From UBA1351 sp963677625 (GTDB taxonomy: Bacteria > Bacillota > Clostridia > Lachnospirales > Vallitaleaceae), in the NCBI GenBank assembly GCA_963677625.2, contig CAXXSW010000004.1, forward strand, positions 124,001-188,000: a stretch of 64,000 nt of DNA, in the 5' to 3' direction. Shown one piece after another: positions 49,935 to 59,196 of the stretch. The notes beneath the pieces were generated by a model. The model searched no databases, was not told where the DNA came from, and saw nothing but the letters and a program-made list of their open reading frames with translations. A program made the position numbers and the translations under genes. The first letter of the stretch is position 1, and each line of letters starts with the position of its first letter.

Positions 49935-50537
49935 TCACCCTTTACTCTTTCTTATATAATAAATATTTTTTTCTTGATCTTTACTGGTGACAATTCCTAT
50001 CTCACCTTTTTCAAACACTTGATCACCTTCCACCTTCACATTAATAACAATGGAGGCTCCGTTTCTCTTAATTCTTGCTTGTCCCAGTCTTCCCGTCGCT
50101 AGTTCACACATGAGTTCACAATATGCGCCAAGCACCTGACTTTCCTTCTCACTATCCATGTTTGCATTCTTAAAAAACATGCGTAAAGGTATAAGCTCCA
50201 GCTTAGTTACAAAAAAGGATACTATCAAAGGTAGAACAAGTACCAAGAGACTTAGTGGTCCCGTAGCTTTGATTGGAAGCAAGTAAACAAACATAGACAA
50301 CATCCAAAAATTAATCACCAGAAGACTAATGACCAAACCAAAAGGTACCTTGCCTATATTCAAAAATAAAGATAATGAAAAAAATGGTCCTGCACCGTCC
50401 ATACCTTCCAAGTCAAAATCCAAAAACTCCAAATCCAGAACTCCGATAATGGCAACGATCCAATATAGTAAGACAAGAATCAACAAAACTGTCGGTATAA
50501 TGTTAGCCCCGTTAAAGGCATATTTAAGTAGTTCCAC
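49935..50537 (-). CDS. YqiJ-like membrane protein with OB-fold tail
   Basis: A 200-residue protein. The hydrophobic segments near residues 13-33, 47-65, 65-90 and 95-115 are followed by a cytosolic domain ending ASIVINVKVEGDQVFEKGEIGIV, an NfeD/YqiJ-type OB fold. YqiJ and NfeD proteins pair with flotillin/stomatin-type partners, and a flotillin gene follows directly. The start is best at GTG 50537, six bases after GAGGAGG; an ATG at 50561 precedes that site. First gene of the three-gene membrane-ATPase operon. Confidence 0.78.
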   Translation of the reverse strand: MELLKYAFNGANIIPTVLLILVLLYWIVAIIGVLDLEFLDFDLEGMDGAGPFFSLSLFLNIGKVPFGLVISLLVINFWMLSMFVYLLPIKATGPLSLLVLVLPLIVSFFVTKLELIPLRMFFKNANMDSEKESQVLGAYCELMCELATGRLGQARIKRNGASIVINVKVEGDQVFEKGEIGIVTSKDQEKNIYYIRKSKG

Positions 50538-50609
50538 AACATCCCTCCTCACTCTACACATTTACCTTTATAAACCTCTTATATCATAAATGATTGGTCA
50601 TATTTTATC

Positions 50610-50628
50610 AATCTAAATCGTTTAGATT
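50610..50628. promoter_or_regulatory. Palindromic operator of the YqiJ-flotillin-ATPase operon
   Basis: AATCTAAA-TCG-TTTAGATT, perfect eight-base arms. A related half site, TCTAAATCGT, lies at 50688-50697 near the -35. The two sites bracket the predicted promoter at 50657-50684, as expected for a repressor that binds at two places. Confidence 0.6.
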
Positions 50629-50656
50629 ATGAATTTGATTGACTATTTAATCATAG

Positions 50657-50684
50657 TCTATACCACTAAAGCAGGCAATATCAA
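50657..50684 (-). promoter_or_regulatory. Promoter of the YqiJ-flotillin-ATPase operon
   Basis: Minus strand TTGATA, 16 bases, TATAGA. The leader to the GTG start is about 110 bases and contains the palindrome. Confidence 0.5.
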
Positions 50685-50806
50685 TTGTCTAAATCGTCAC
50701 CTATTCTGTCCATTCTATACACATCCGTCTTTTTTTGAGAATTACTTTCATTTAACTTTCCTTATGATTGATTTTCTTATATAATGTAAATAAAAAGGAG
50801 AAAATA

Positions 50807-51679
50807 ATGGATAAAAAAAGAATTCTTATTTATACACTGCTCTTAATCATAATCCTAGCCTTGGCAACTCAAGGTTTTACTCAGTTAGGAACTGATGGTC
50901 TCCTACTTCCTTTTATCGTTACTTTCATTTATTTTACTGGAATTTTCATTGTAGCAACCTATATCAAAAATAATTCCATTATAGATATTGGATGGGGCAT
51001 GGGGTTTGTCATAGGGTCCTGGGTATCTCTTTTAATAACACCTAACCCGAGTCCTTTATCATATATAATTGTAGGTTTCATTACCTTTTGGGGGCTTCGC
51101 CTTTCCATTCGACTCTTTAAAAGAAATGTCGGAAAACCGGAAGACTTTAGATATGCTCAATGGCGAAAGGAATGGGGAGACCAAGTGGTCATCATCGCAT
51201 TTTTTAGAGTCTTTATGATTCAATGTATCATTAATTTTATCGTTGGTTCAGCTGCTTACACAACTATTCAAAACAATGCTTTTACTTTTAATTCATCCAG
51301 TCAATACCTAGTATATCTAGGATTAATAGTTGCCTTTATAGGCTTATTATTCGAAGTCATTGGTGATGAACAATTAAGACGTCACATAAAAAAAGGCACA
51401 AGAACCCTTCTTCAGTCAGGTTTGTGGTCAATAACTAGACATCCTAATTATTTAGGGGAAATCCTCATATGGAATGGACTTTACATTTCAGGAATCTCTT
51501 TAATCATAGATGGTCAGGTTTCTCTCATCTACTATCTTATCCTCATCCTATCGCCACTTATTATGACTATCGTTCTTATTAAGATATCAACGCCTCTTCT
51601 TGAAAAGAACATGGCTAGGTATGATGGTTGGGAATCCTACACCAAGAAGGTTCCTATGATTTTTCCTGGTTTTAAATAA
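50807..51679 (+). CDS. DUF1295 membrane protein (steroid-reductase/isoprenylcysteine methyltransferase-like)
   Basis: A 290-residue integral membrane protein with about seven hydrophobic helices. The family motifs are IIDIGWGMGFVIGSW, FWGLRLSIRLFKRNVGKPEDFRY, and the C-terminal LWSITRHPNYLGEILIWNGLY, the cofactor-binding RHPNY...E pattern shared by DUF1295 and ICMT-type enzymes. The substrate is unknown; a lipid is likely. AAGGAG lies six bases before the ATG at 50807, and TATAAT is at 50780. Monocistronic, divergent from the flotillin operon. Confidence 0.85.
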   Translation: MDKKRILIYTLLLIIILALATQGFTQLGTDGLLLPFIVTFIYFTGIFIVATYIKNNSIIDIGWGMGFVIGSWVSLLITPNPSPLSYIIVGFITFWGLRLSIRLFKRNVGKPEDFRYAQWRKEWGDQVVIIAFFRVFMIQCIINFIVGSAAYTTIQNNAFTFNSSSQYLVYLGLIVAFIGLLFEVIGDEQLRRHIKKGTRTLLQSGLWSITRHPNYLGEILIWNGLYISGISLIIDGQVSLIYYLILILSPLIMTIVLIKISTPLLEKNMARYDGWESYTKKVPMIFPGFK

Positions 51680-51709
51680 TATTAACTATGGTATCCCTCT
51701 CATTAAAGA

Positions 51710-52990
51710 TTAAGTTAAATCATCCTCTTGAAGCTCTACAGTCTGTCTGAATATACCTGGCGGCATCAAACGAAGCTTAAGAAAATTTCTTGTTAACGTT
51801 TTGGCACTATTATAGCCGACGGCTACGGCAATGTCTGTAACCCCCCAATCTGTTGATAAAAGAAGTTCACTAGCTCTATTAACACGAACATAATTAAGAA
51901 AGTCCTCATAATTTCGTTCAACTTGGTAGAGCAAAATTCGATTAAGCTGCTTGGTTGAAATATTAAAGTAATCGGCCACCGACTTTACTGTCAGTGTCCC
52001 ACTGTAATTCCTATATATATAATCCACAATCTCGAAAGAAGACTTGGTCTCCTTGATCTTACAAATATCATTAACTTTCTGGTAGGTCTTCCGATAATCA
52101 TTGGCCTTCATACCAATCCTTGCATTAAAGACTTTACTGATATGGGCTCCATCAACAAAACCAAGAATTTCTGCTAGTTCCTCCATGGTAAAATCTGTAT
52201 ATAAAAGAAAATTGATCGTCTTTCCGATTCGCATTTCACTCAACAAATCAAAAAATGACAAGCCTGTCGTGGTGTGAATATAATGGCTAATAGATGACTC
52301 ACTTAGGAAAAACTTTGCAGACAACTCCTTCAAGGTCAATTTTTCACTCAAGTGATTATAAATATACTGAAAGATCTGAGCATTATCAATCGCTTGAGGC
52401 TCTTGTTTACCATGGATTAGCAAGTCACCGATTCTATAAAATTGAATAACGATTTCTACCAATTTATTAGTAATAAAAATATTACTAAGATCTCTTTCTC
52501 CAATAGCTCTTTCATCAATCTCCAAACCAATTTCACTACGAACCTGAAGAAAAAGCTTGTTTATTTCTAGCTCTTGCTTATCATTACACTGAACAACAGG
52601 CGTCCTAGTCATATGATCTATAAGACTAATAACATCATTATTGGTATTATAATAAGCTTTAACAATATTATTAACACCATCAAAATAGTATTTAAGCAGA
52701 TAAAGCTTCAAGGGCTCCATAACCTCAAATACATCAGATGTCTGCCATGGTAGAATCGACACTAAGGTACCAGGTTCTAATACATAGTCTCTTCCTTGAA
52801 GGCGAAGTCTACCTTTACCTTCCTTTATTAGTAAAAACCTTGACATCTGATGAATGAGAGGTTTGGTCGGTGCCTCAATAACCTCCACGTCAAAATTGGC
52901 TATAGAAGACCTCTCATAACTGGACCTGTATTGACTTTGCATATGAAAAACATCACTAGATGTCTGGCTTTTTTTTTGCTCTGATTTCAC
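51710..52990 (-). CDS. AraC-family regulator with two AraC DNA-binding domains
   Basis: A 426-residue protein. An N-terminal cupin-like sensor (residues 30-105: LLIKEGKGRLRLQGRDYVLEPG) is followed by two consecutive AraC-type helix-turn-helix regions. The first, about 210-310, has KLTLKELSAKFFLSESSISHYIH and MEELAEILGFVDGAHISKVFNARIG. The second, about 325-420, has TLTVKSVADYFNISTKQLNRIL and VTDIAVAVGYNSAKTLTRNF. Normal family members have one such region. The start is GTG after GGGAGG. It is divergent from the ornithine carbamoyltransferase gene and next to the ornithine operon, so it is a candidate regulator of both. Confidence 0.85.
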   Translation of the reverse strand: MKSEQKKSQTSSDVFHMQSQYRSSYERSSIANFDVEVIEAPTKPLIHQMSRFLLIKEGKGRLRLQGRDYVLEPGTLVSILPWQTSDVFEVMEPLKLYLLKYYFDGVNNIVKAYYNTNNDVISLIDHMTRTPVVQCNDKQELEINKLFLQVRSEIGLEIDERAIGERDLSNIFITNKLVEIVIQFYRIGDLLIHGKQEPQAIDNAQIFQYIYNHLSEKLTLKELSAKFFLSESSISHYIHTTTGLSFFDLLSEMRIGKTINFLLYTDFTMEELAEILGFVDGAHISKVFNARIGMKANDYRKTYQKVNDICKIKETKSSFEIVDYIYRNYSGTLTVKSVADYFNISTKQLNRILLYQVERNYEDFLNYVRVNRASELLLSTDWGVTDIAVAVGYNSAKTLTRNFLKLRLMPPGIFRQTVELQEDDLT

Positions 52991-53046
52991 TGTACAACCT
53001 CCCTAAATCCTATGTCAGTTCATCAAGGGATACCCTGAACCTATAT

Positions 53047-53058
53047 CTTGTATTTAAG
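53047..53058. promoter_or_regulatory. Shared 12-base motif, copy 1
   Basis: CTTGTATTTAAG lies directly upstream of the -35 box of the carbamoyltransferase promoter and also in the upstream region of the AraC gene. Its exact reverse complement is at 53100-53111. Confidence 0.58.
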
Positions 53059-53059
53059 G

Positions 53060-53088
53060 TTAACTTTCCAATATATTTCTATTATAAG
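53060..53088 (+). promoter_or_regulatory. Promoter of the ornithine carbamoyltransferase gene
   Basis: TTAACT, 17 bases, TATAAG. It is flanked on both sides by inverted copies of the 12-base motif, so it should be strongly regulated. The leader is about 110 bases. Confidence 0.6.
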
Positions 53089-53099
53089 ATTATTTAGTG

Positions 53100-53111
53100 C
53101 TTAAATACAAG
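53100..53111. promoter_or_regulatory. Shared 12-base motif, copy 2 (inverted)
   Basis: CTTAAATACAAG, the exact reverse complement of copy 1, about ten bases past the -10 of the same promoter. A regulator bound at both sites could loop the DNA. Confidence 0.58.
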
Positions 53112-53205
53112 AAAAAAAGCCTTACTTGTCCTACGGTCTTTCTCTAAATACACTATGATAGGATTAAGAAAAATATTTAATTACGAATTACAAAGGAGAA
53201 GACAT

Positions 53206-54198
53206 ATGGCATTTAATATCAAAGGTAGACATTTCTTGACCCTCTTAGATTTCAGTTCACAGGAAATCCGATATCTTATTGATCTATCTAAAGAATTTAA
53301 ATCTTTAAAACAAACGGGTACTCCACACCGATACTTGGCCGGTAAAAACATAGTTCTTTTATTCGAAAAATCCTCAACAAGAACCCGTTGTTCTTTTGAA
53401 GTTGCTGGTATGGACCTAGGTATGGGTGTTACCTATCTCGACCCTGGTTCTTCACAAATGGGCAAGAAAGAATCCATTGCTGATACTGCCCGTGTCCTTG
53501 GTAGACTATACGACGGAATTGAATACAGGGGATTCAATCAATCACTGGTTGAAGAATTAGCTGAGTATTCAGGCGTTCCTGTATGGAACGGATTAACCGA
53601 CCAATTCCATCCAACCCAAATGCTAGCTGACCTCATGACTATTGAAGAAAAATTCGGTTATTTAGAAGGACTCAACTTTACCTATGCAGGTGATGCAAGA
53701 AACAATCTAGGTAACTCTCTTATGATTGCCTGTGCTAAAATGGGAATTAATTTTACTGCCTGTTCACCTAAAGAGCTCTTCCCCAGTGATGACTTAGTTG
53801 CAAAGGCCAAAGCAATCGCACAAGAAAACGGCTGTAAAATCACCTTAACTGATAATGTTAAGAGTGGTTCAGCTGATGCAGATATTATCTATACTGATAT
53901 CTGGGTATCTATGGGAGAGCCAGCTGATGTATGGGAAGAACGAATTCGCCTTTTAAAACCTTATCAAGTTAATGCAGAAATGATGACAAACGCAAAAGAC
54001 AATGCTATTTTTATGCACTGCCTACCATCCTTCCACGATACAAAGACGACTATTGGAGCTGATATTGCTAAAAAATTTGGGATTGATGAAATGGAAGTTT
54101 CAGATGAAGTCTTTGAATCCAAACAATCTGTAGTTTTTGACGAAGCAGAAAACAGAATGCATACAATCAAGGCAGTCATTTATGCAACCCTACAATAA
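53206..54198 (+). CDS. argF: Ornithine carbamoyltransferase
   Basis: A 330-residue enzyme interconverting ornithine plus carbamoyl phosphate and citrulline. The carbamoyl-phosphate loop EKSSTRTRCSFE, the DQFHPTQMLADL motif, the ornithine-binding DIWVSMGEP and FMHCLPSFHD (catalytic Cys) are all present. The ATG at 53206 is seven bases after AAAGGAG. Its position beside the ornithine-degradation operon and the AraC regulator suggests a catabolic role (arcB of the arginine deiminase route, yielding ornithine from citrulline), although no arginine deiminase or carbamate kinase is in the window. Confidence 0.93.
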   Translation: MAFNIKGRHFLTLLDFSSQEIRYLIDLSKEFKSLKQTGTPHRYLAGKNIVLLFEKSSTRTRCSFEVAGMDLGMGVTYLDPGSSQMGKKESIADTARVLGRLYDGIEYRGFNQSLVEELAEYSGVPVWNGLTDQFHPTQMLADLMTIEEKFGYLEGLNFTYAGDARNNLGNSLMIACAKMGINFTACSPKELFPSDDLVAKAKAIAQENGCKITLTDNVKSGSADADIIYTDIWVSMGEPADVWEERIRLLKPYQVNAEMMTNAKDNAIFMHCLPSFHDTKTTIGADIAKKFGIDEMEVSDEVFESKQSVVFDEAENRMHTIKAVIYATLQ

Positions 54199-54268
54199 AT
54201 GGATGCCATGTTAGACCATGAACATATGAACAAGCTCTTCTGAGATTTTAACTATGGTAATTCTGATT

Positions 54269-55180
54269 TTATTCAGCTTTTAAACTTGAACATATTACAA
54301 GGGATAAATACTTCTCTTCTCTAGAAGCACCTCTTGAGGTTAGAACTATGGGGCATGAAGCACCAATGACTAAACCTGCCATTTTTGCTCCAGCCGAATA
54401 AATAAGACTTTTGCATAAGAGATTGCCTGAATGAATATCAGGTGTAACCATAATATCAACATTCCCTGTAATAGGTGAAATAAAGCCCTTAATCTCAGCT
54501 GATTCCTCACTCATGGTCAAGTCATAGGAAATAGGTCCCTCGATTATACAGTCCTTGATAAGCCCTTGCTGGTTCAATTCTTTTAATTTACCTGCATCTA
54601 TGGTTTCAGGCATTTGGGGATTTATTTTTTCAATAGCCGTCAAAATTGCGACTTTTGGTTCTTTATACCCCATCTGTCTATATACCTTAACCGCATGCTC
54701 AACCATTTGCTGCTTCTGTTTAAAATTAGGATAAGGAATCATGCCACCATCGGTGATTCCAACTAACTTGCCATAGTTGGGAATTTCAAGAATTGCTAGG
54801 TGAGTCATGACTTGGTCTGTCCTAAGTCCTTTGTCCTTATCCACGACAGCCGAAAGAAGATCTCTTGTTTCTAGTCTTCCCTTCATAAGAAAATCAGCCT
54901 CCCCACTTACTACTAATTCAACTGCTTTTATTGCACTTTCTTGACTGGTGTTTGTGTGAAAAATCTTTAGGTCTTTATGGGATATACCAAGCCTTTTTAG
55001 TCTATCAATAATAACCGATTCATCTCCAACTAATAATGGACATAGGATACCTTCATCTACAGCTTTAAAAACCGCTTCCAAAGTGTGTTCATCCCCAGCT
55101 CCTGCAACAGCTACTCGCTTAATCTTTCTTTTCATCTGAACCAATGTGATTAATTCATCAAACTTCTTTAACTCACTCAT
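54269..55180 (-). CDS. Phosphate acetyl/butyryltransferase-family protein
   Basis: A 303-residue enzyme of the Pta/Ptb group that exchanges acyl-CoA and acyl-phosphate. Family motifs are DFLMKGRLETRDLLSAVVDK, VMTHLAILEIP, TDGGMIPYPNFKQK, CIIEGPISYDLTMS and the C-terminal GLVIGASCPIVLTSRG. It is closest in pattern to phosphate butyryltransferases. As the last gene of the ornithine operon it could turn acetyl-CoA or butyryl-CoA from ornithine breakdown into an acyl phosphate for ATP. The ATG at 55180 follows GGAGG; a start 33 bases upstream lacks one. Confidence 0.85.
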   Translation of the reverse strand: MSELKKFDELITLVQMKRKIKRVAVAGAGDEHTLEAVFKAVDEGILCPLLVGDESVIIDRLKRLGISHKDLKIFHTNTSQESAIKAVELVVSGEADFLMKGRLETRDLLSAVVDKDKGLRTDQVMTHLAILEIPNYGKLVGITDGGMIPYPNFKQKQQMVEHAVKVYRQMGYKEPKVAILTAIEKINPQMPETIDAGKLKELNQQGLIKDCIIEGPISYDLTMSEESAEIKGFISPITGNVDIMVTPDIHSGNLLCKSLIYSAGAKMAGLVIGASCPIVLTSRGASREEKYLSLVICSSLKAE

Positions 55181-55217
55181 CTTATAACCTCCATCAAATT
55201 TATGCTTCCTCAATCAC

Positions 55218-56582
55218 TTAACTCCATATATTCAATGACTGTTTAAGAAACTGAAGACTTTCTTCAAAATGTATCTTTGATAGAACACCAACAGAAGCCA
55301 TAATGTAATGATTGTCAATAAGAATATCCGTAGCTTCATTAGGCAACAACTTCTCTTTACTAAGCCCCTCCGTGATACTTGCTAGTATTTCCACTCTTTT
55401 TGGTAACCGCGTTAGGGCTCCTCCTGTTCCAACAATCACCTTAACCGCCGTCAGATCTTTGCCACTTGCCGCTTTTTTCCTACCTGCAGTTGAATACATA
55501 TAAGTAATATTCCCTGCATGTCTATCTATAGCTGTATGACAGGCTGTTCGAGTCAACTCCTCTACAAAAGCTTTTTCCAAACCGGATATAGGAATAGGTT
55601 TATGGCCTTCAATCAAATCTTCAAGTTGCGCTTCAGTGAGTTTTAATACCTGTGCAAGCTTTTCCCGACTTGCAATCTCAATAATATTGTTTGCATTGAC
55701 AAAGACACCAAGATCTCCTTCAACTGTACGTTTAGCCCTTGGCTCCGGTGAAATCATGATTCTTGTAATTTCTTCCGACCCCTCTGTTACTGAGTGGATA
55801 TCTGTTGTTGCGCCTCCCACATCGATTGTAACCACATCACCAAGTAAGTCAAAAAGAACTTTGGTTGCCTCCATAACCCCTGCTGGTGTTGGCATAATAT
55901 TTCCTGATACCATCTCTCTGATATGGTCCATTCCAGGTGCATGAATAATATGTTCTTCGAACACCTCTTGAATAACCTTCCTAGTCGGCTCTACATTAAG
56001 CTGATCTATCCTTGGATAAACATTATCAACCAAGTATAGGCGGCTAGATGAATCTTTAAATATCTCTTTCATTTCTTCCTGATTTTCAATATTTCCAGCA
56101 TAAACAATGGGTATACCAAGATTCAATTCAACTATTTTTTCTGCATTATATATGGCTGTATCCCTTTCTCCATAATCAACGCCACCTGCAAGAAGGATGA
56201 TATTTGGTTTTATATTCTGAATGCCTTTCAAGTCAGTTCTTCTAAGTTTTCCTGCTGTAATCATATGGATATTGGCTCCTGCTCCAAGAGCAGCCTCTTT
56301 AGCAGCTTTTACCGTCATATCATAGACTAAACCATGCACCGTCATTTTCAAGCCACCGGCTGCACTGGAGGTTGCAATCATCTCATCATATTCTATTACG
56401 TCTGCACCAAGACAATCTTTCAAATCATTTACGGCTCCAATAAGCCCTATTGTTACATCTCCATCATCAACTGTTGTTGGTGACTGTCCAGAACCAGCAA
56501 AGCAAGCATCCTGTCCAAGCCAAAATCCATTGACAACAGTGGTTGTAGATCCTATCTCAGCTACCAAAACATCTAATTTCAT
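55218..56582 (-). CDS. MutL/GlmL-like ASKHA ATPase, probable aminomutase reactivase
   Basis: A 454-residue protein of the GlmL/MutL family. The N-terminal phosphate-binding motif is LVAEIGSTTTVVNGF, the central one TIDVGGATTDIHSV near residue 260, and the adenosine motif is near VIVGTGGALTR, as in actin/Hsp70-like ATPases. Relatives accompany B12-dependent glutamate mutase and ornithine aminomutase and are thought to replace inactivated cobalamin. It follows oraE by 15 bases, which supports that role here. No mutase domain is present. Confidence 0.85.
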   Translation of the reverse strand: MKLDVLVAEIGSTTTVVNGFWLGQDACFAGSGQSPTTVDDGDVTIGLIGAVNDLKDCLGADVIEYDEMIATSSAAGGLKMTVHGLVYDMTVKAAKEAALGAGANIHMITAGKLRRTDLKGIQNIKPNIILLAGGVDYGERDTAIYNAEKIVELNLGIPIVYAGNIENQEEMKEIFKDSSSRLYLVDNVYPRIDQLNVEPTRKVIQEVFEEHIIHAPGMDHIREMVSGNIMPTPAGVMEATKVLFDLLGDVVTIDVGGATTDIHSVTEGSEEITRIMISPEPRAKRTVEGDLGVFVNANNIIEIASREKLAQVLKLTEAQLEDLIEGHKPIPISGLEKAFVEELTRTACHTAIDRHAGNITYMYSTAGRKKAASGKDLTAVKVIVGTGGALTRLPKRVEILASITEGLSKEKLLPNEATDILIDNHYIMASVGVLSKIHFEESLQFLKQSLNIWS

Positions 56583-56597
56583 AGGGTCATCTCCTAA

Positions 56598-58799
56598 CTA
56601 TTTCTTACGATTATTAACTAGGAAGGTTGCCACATGTTTTCCCTTGCTGCCTCTGCCAAATCCTATATCCACACCGGTTCTAACTGCTAAATCATTAATG
56701 ACTTGAGTCCCACCACAAGCGATAAGTAGCTTATCCCTAACACCCTTTTCAAGGCAAAGGTCATGAATTTTTTTCATATTCTTGTAATGGATATCATCGT
56801 GACTGATAATAGTGGATGCCAAAATAGCATCAGCATTGGTTTCAATTGCTGCATCCACTAACTTCTCAACCGGGCATGAGGTTCCAAGATATTCAACGTC
56901 AATACCCCACTTTTCAATACCACCATGCTTAATATCAATAACTTCTCGAAGACCAACTGAATGTTCATCTTCTCCAACAGTGGCCGCAACTACCTTTAGA
57001 GGTTTTTCTTCAATTGCTTTCCACAGCTCTTCATCCGATAGAATAAGAGGTTCCTCAGGAATTTCCAACTCATCTAAATTTACAAAAATATCTACCTTCC
57101 CTTTGATTTGGATCCTAGTGCCTTCAGAAGGATGTAATTCCTCTGCATGGATGACTTCCGGTTCTGTCATATTCATTTTCTTAGCAATTTCAATACCTGC
57201 AAATTCAGCCTTTCTCTTAGATGTTGGAAGAAAAAGTTCTAAAACCACTGTACCATCAGCCAACCATTCCATCTCCGGTTTCACCAGGTTAGTATTTCTA
57301 AACCGCGTCCCTTCTTCAAGTCTTATATTCACATTATCATTTTCATCTAATTCATCAATAAAAATAATCTTATCCGGTTTCTCAAAAGTGCTACCCCCAA
57401 TAAGGCTTGCTGGATCAGAAACTGCATCCTTATCGTACTGAGCTATATTATTATAACCAAAATGGGCTGTAACAGGAGCCATATAGTCCTCATCACGTTT
57501 GAAAACAGTACCGGCTCCGATTCCTCCATCAATTTTTCTCCCGATACCATCTCCGTTTCTTTCGGGGTATTTACCAGAGTCGACAAAGAAACCTTTTTCA
57601 ACAGCTTCAAAATATCCACCAGCTTCAAGGAGTTCCTCTACATATAAGACGGCTCGTTCTTTTAATTCTCTACTTTCTTCCTGAAGGTATCCTTGGTCCT
57701 TCAACTCAACCATATCTAGCAGTCCATCAAGGGCTACTAACGTTTGTTTTGCTGTATCACAAGCCTCAATATTATATATATGCCAAGGAACGTTACGACC
57801 TTCATCAGGTGTAATCGTAGACTGAATATCTGCATGAGTCAACTTGGATATCATCATATTAAGGACATGAGTGACAGTAGCTTCCCTTGAAGATGATGTA
57901 ATATACTTAGTGTTCTGTTGGGCACGCATTTTATAATCAGAGCAAAAATCCCTAAGGGCAACTGCATAAGGTAAGTCATATTTAGTACATGGAAGAGGGG
58001 CAGCTGAAGGTGGAACTGTAGATAGACAGATGTTTTCTTTTTTTAGTCCTGCTTTTTCAGAAAAAAGTGAATTAATAGAGTGCTGAACAATAAGTTCCGG
58101 CATCACTTTCCAGGCTTCTCTTGCAGTTGCATTAGCATTGTGAGCTCCGTCAATCTGAGCTATATCTGCCCAAGCCATAACCGCTTTACTTTCTGCAGCA
58201 TCAACAAAAGAGCGAATCATATTGATATTACGATAAAGAATATTGTACTGAGGGTCCTGATGAGCTCCGTTAACACCTTCCTCAGCAAACATAACAGCAA
58301 TCTCCGGTCCTGCAACACCTGATATATAGGAATGGTAATTGATAGGTCTACCGACTTCATCTTCAATAAAATCCAAGGCCTTGCGATGGCACCTAACCTG
58401 CTTTCGACTTATAGGTATGCCACCAATCCCTTGGGGTGTCCCTTCAATTAAGCCGTCAAAATGAGATTGACCAGCCGTTCGTATAACCATAATATGGTCG
58501 GCACCATGCCAGGCAGACATTCTCATACGTCTGATATCATCTTCAAATCGTCCTGATGCAATTTCAGTGGTAATGGTTTCCAAAGGCTGGGGATCTAGAT
58601 TTTCAAAATATTGGACTGCACTTGGTATCCCTATAGAGTTTTTTAAAGGTAGAGAACAATCTGAAAACTCATGACCGTCCATCTTAAGACTTGGCTCATG
58701 ATGCCTCCACGTCCATCCTCGTCGTCTTGGCCTATAATCTTCAATATGATCCATAATATCATATATATCTATTTTTTCATTTATTTTATAGTCTTTCAA
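56598..58799 (-). CDS. oraE: D-ornithine 4,5-aminomutase, large subunit
   Basis: A 733-residue PLP- and adenosylcobalamin-dependent subunit that moves the 5-amino group of D-ornithine to C4, giving 2,4-diaminopentanoate. Residues 20-480 form the TIM barrel (GLIEGTPQGIGGIPISRK, VAGPEIAVMFAEEGVNGAHQ). The C-terminal B12 domain has the base-off motif DEHSVG near residue 617, and the conserved GTSCPVEKLVDA that follows includes a Lys likely to bind PLP. GRGSKGKHVATF closes the domain. The start is TTG, eight bases after AGGAGG. Confidence 0.95.
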   Translation of the reverse strand: MKDYKINEKIDIYDIMDHIEDYRPRRRGWTWRHHEPSLKMDGHEFSDCSLPLKNSIGIPSAVQYFENLDPQPLETITTEIASGRFEDDIRRMRMSAWHGADHIMVIRTAGQSHFDGLIEGTPQGIGGIPISRKQVRCHRKALDFIEDEVGRPINYHSYISGVAGPEIAVMFAEEGVNGAHQDPQYNILYRNINMIRSFVDAAESKAVMAWADIAQIDGAHNANATAREAWKVMPELIVQHSINSLFSEKAGLKKENICLSTVPPSAAPLPCTKYDLPYAVALRDFCSDYKMRAQQNTKYITSSSREATVTHVLNMMISKLTHADIQSTITPDEGRNVPWHIYNIEACDTAKQTLVALDGLLDMVELKDQGYLQEESRELKERAVLYVEELLEAGGYFEAVEKGFFVDSGKYPERNGDGIGRKIDGGIGAGTVFKRDEDYMAPVTAHFGYNNIAQYDKDAVSDPASLIGGSTFEKPDKIIFIDELDENDNVNIRLEEGTRFRNTNLVKPEMEWLADGTVVLELFLPTSKRKAEFAGIEIAKKMNMTEPEVIHAEELHPSEGTRIQIKGKVDIFVNLDELEIPEEPLILSDEELWKAIEEKPLKVVAATVGEDEHSVGLREVIDIKHGGIEKWGIDVEYLGTSCPVEKLVDAAIETNADAILASTIISHDDIHYKNMKKIHDLCLEKGVRDKLLIACGGTQVINDLAVRTGVDIGFGRGSKGKHVATFLVNNRKK

Positions 58800-58814
58800 T
58801 CTTTCTACCTCCTA

Positions 58815-59171
58815 TTAAAATGTCAATGTATCCCACAGTTTACCTTCTAGCATTGCAAGACCGGCTTCACGAAGAGTCAGATTGTTAATTTTAGATGCTT
58901 TGTATACCAAGTGTCCGACACCTTTTCCGATCAATTGACGGTCAATAGCCATTTCAACCAAGGGTTTAGCCTCAATACTTGAAAACCCCATCCTAAGGAG
59001 AATACTTCGTTCAATACTTGGAGTCGTATGGGTTCTTGCCATTTCTATAAGAGGGTCTATTGTTTCTTCAATTAAGTCCCAAAATCTAGCTTTCAGTTCT
59101 TCATCTGACAAGTCAGCCAGGTGTTTCCGGCGATCCTTAAAATCATCTTGTCTTTTCATATATGAATTCAT
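58815..59171 (-). CDS. oraS: D-ornithine 4,5-aminomutase, small subunit
   Basis: A 118-residue helical partner of OraE. KRQDDFKDRRKHLADLSDEELKARFWDL and the central YEHTTPSIERSILLRMGFSS-like region (ARTHTTPSIERSILLRMGFS) match the family, as does GKGVGHLVYKA. Length is standard (about 120). The start follows AAAGGAG. Located between ortB and oraE as in other ornithine-fermenting Clostridia. Confidence 0.94.
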   Translation of the reverse strand: MNSYMKRQDDFKDRRKHLADLSDEELKARFWDLIEETIDPLIEMARTHTTPSIERSILLRMGFSSIEAKPLVEMAIDRQLIGKGVGHLVYKASKINNLTLREAGLAMLEGKLWDTLTF

Positions 59172-59196
59172 CTTTTTCTCCTTTAATTCAACCTAA

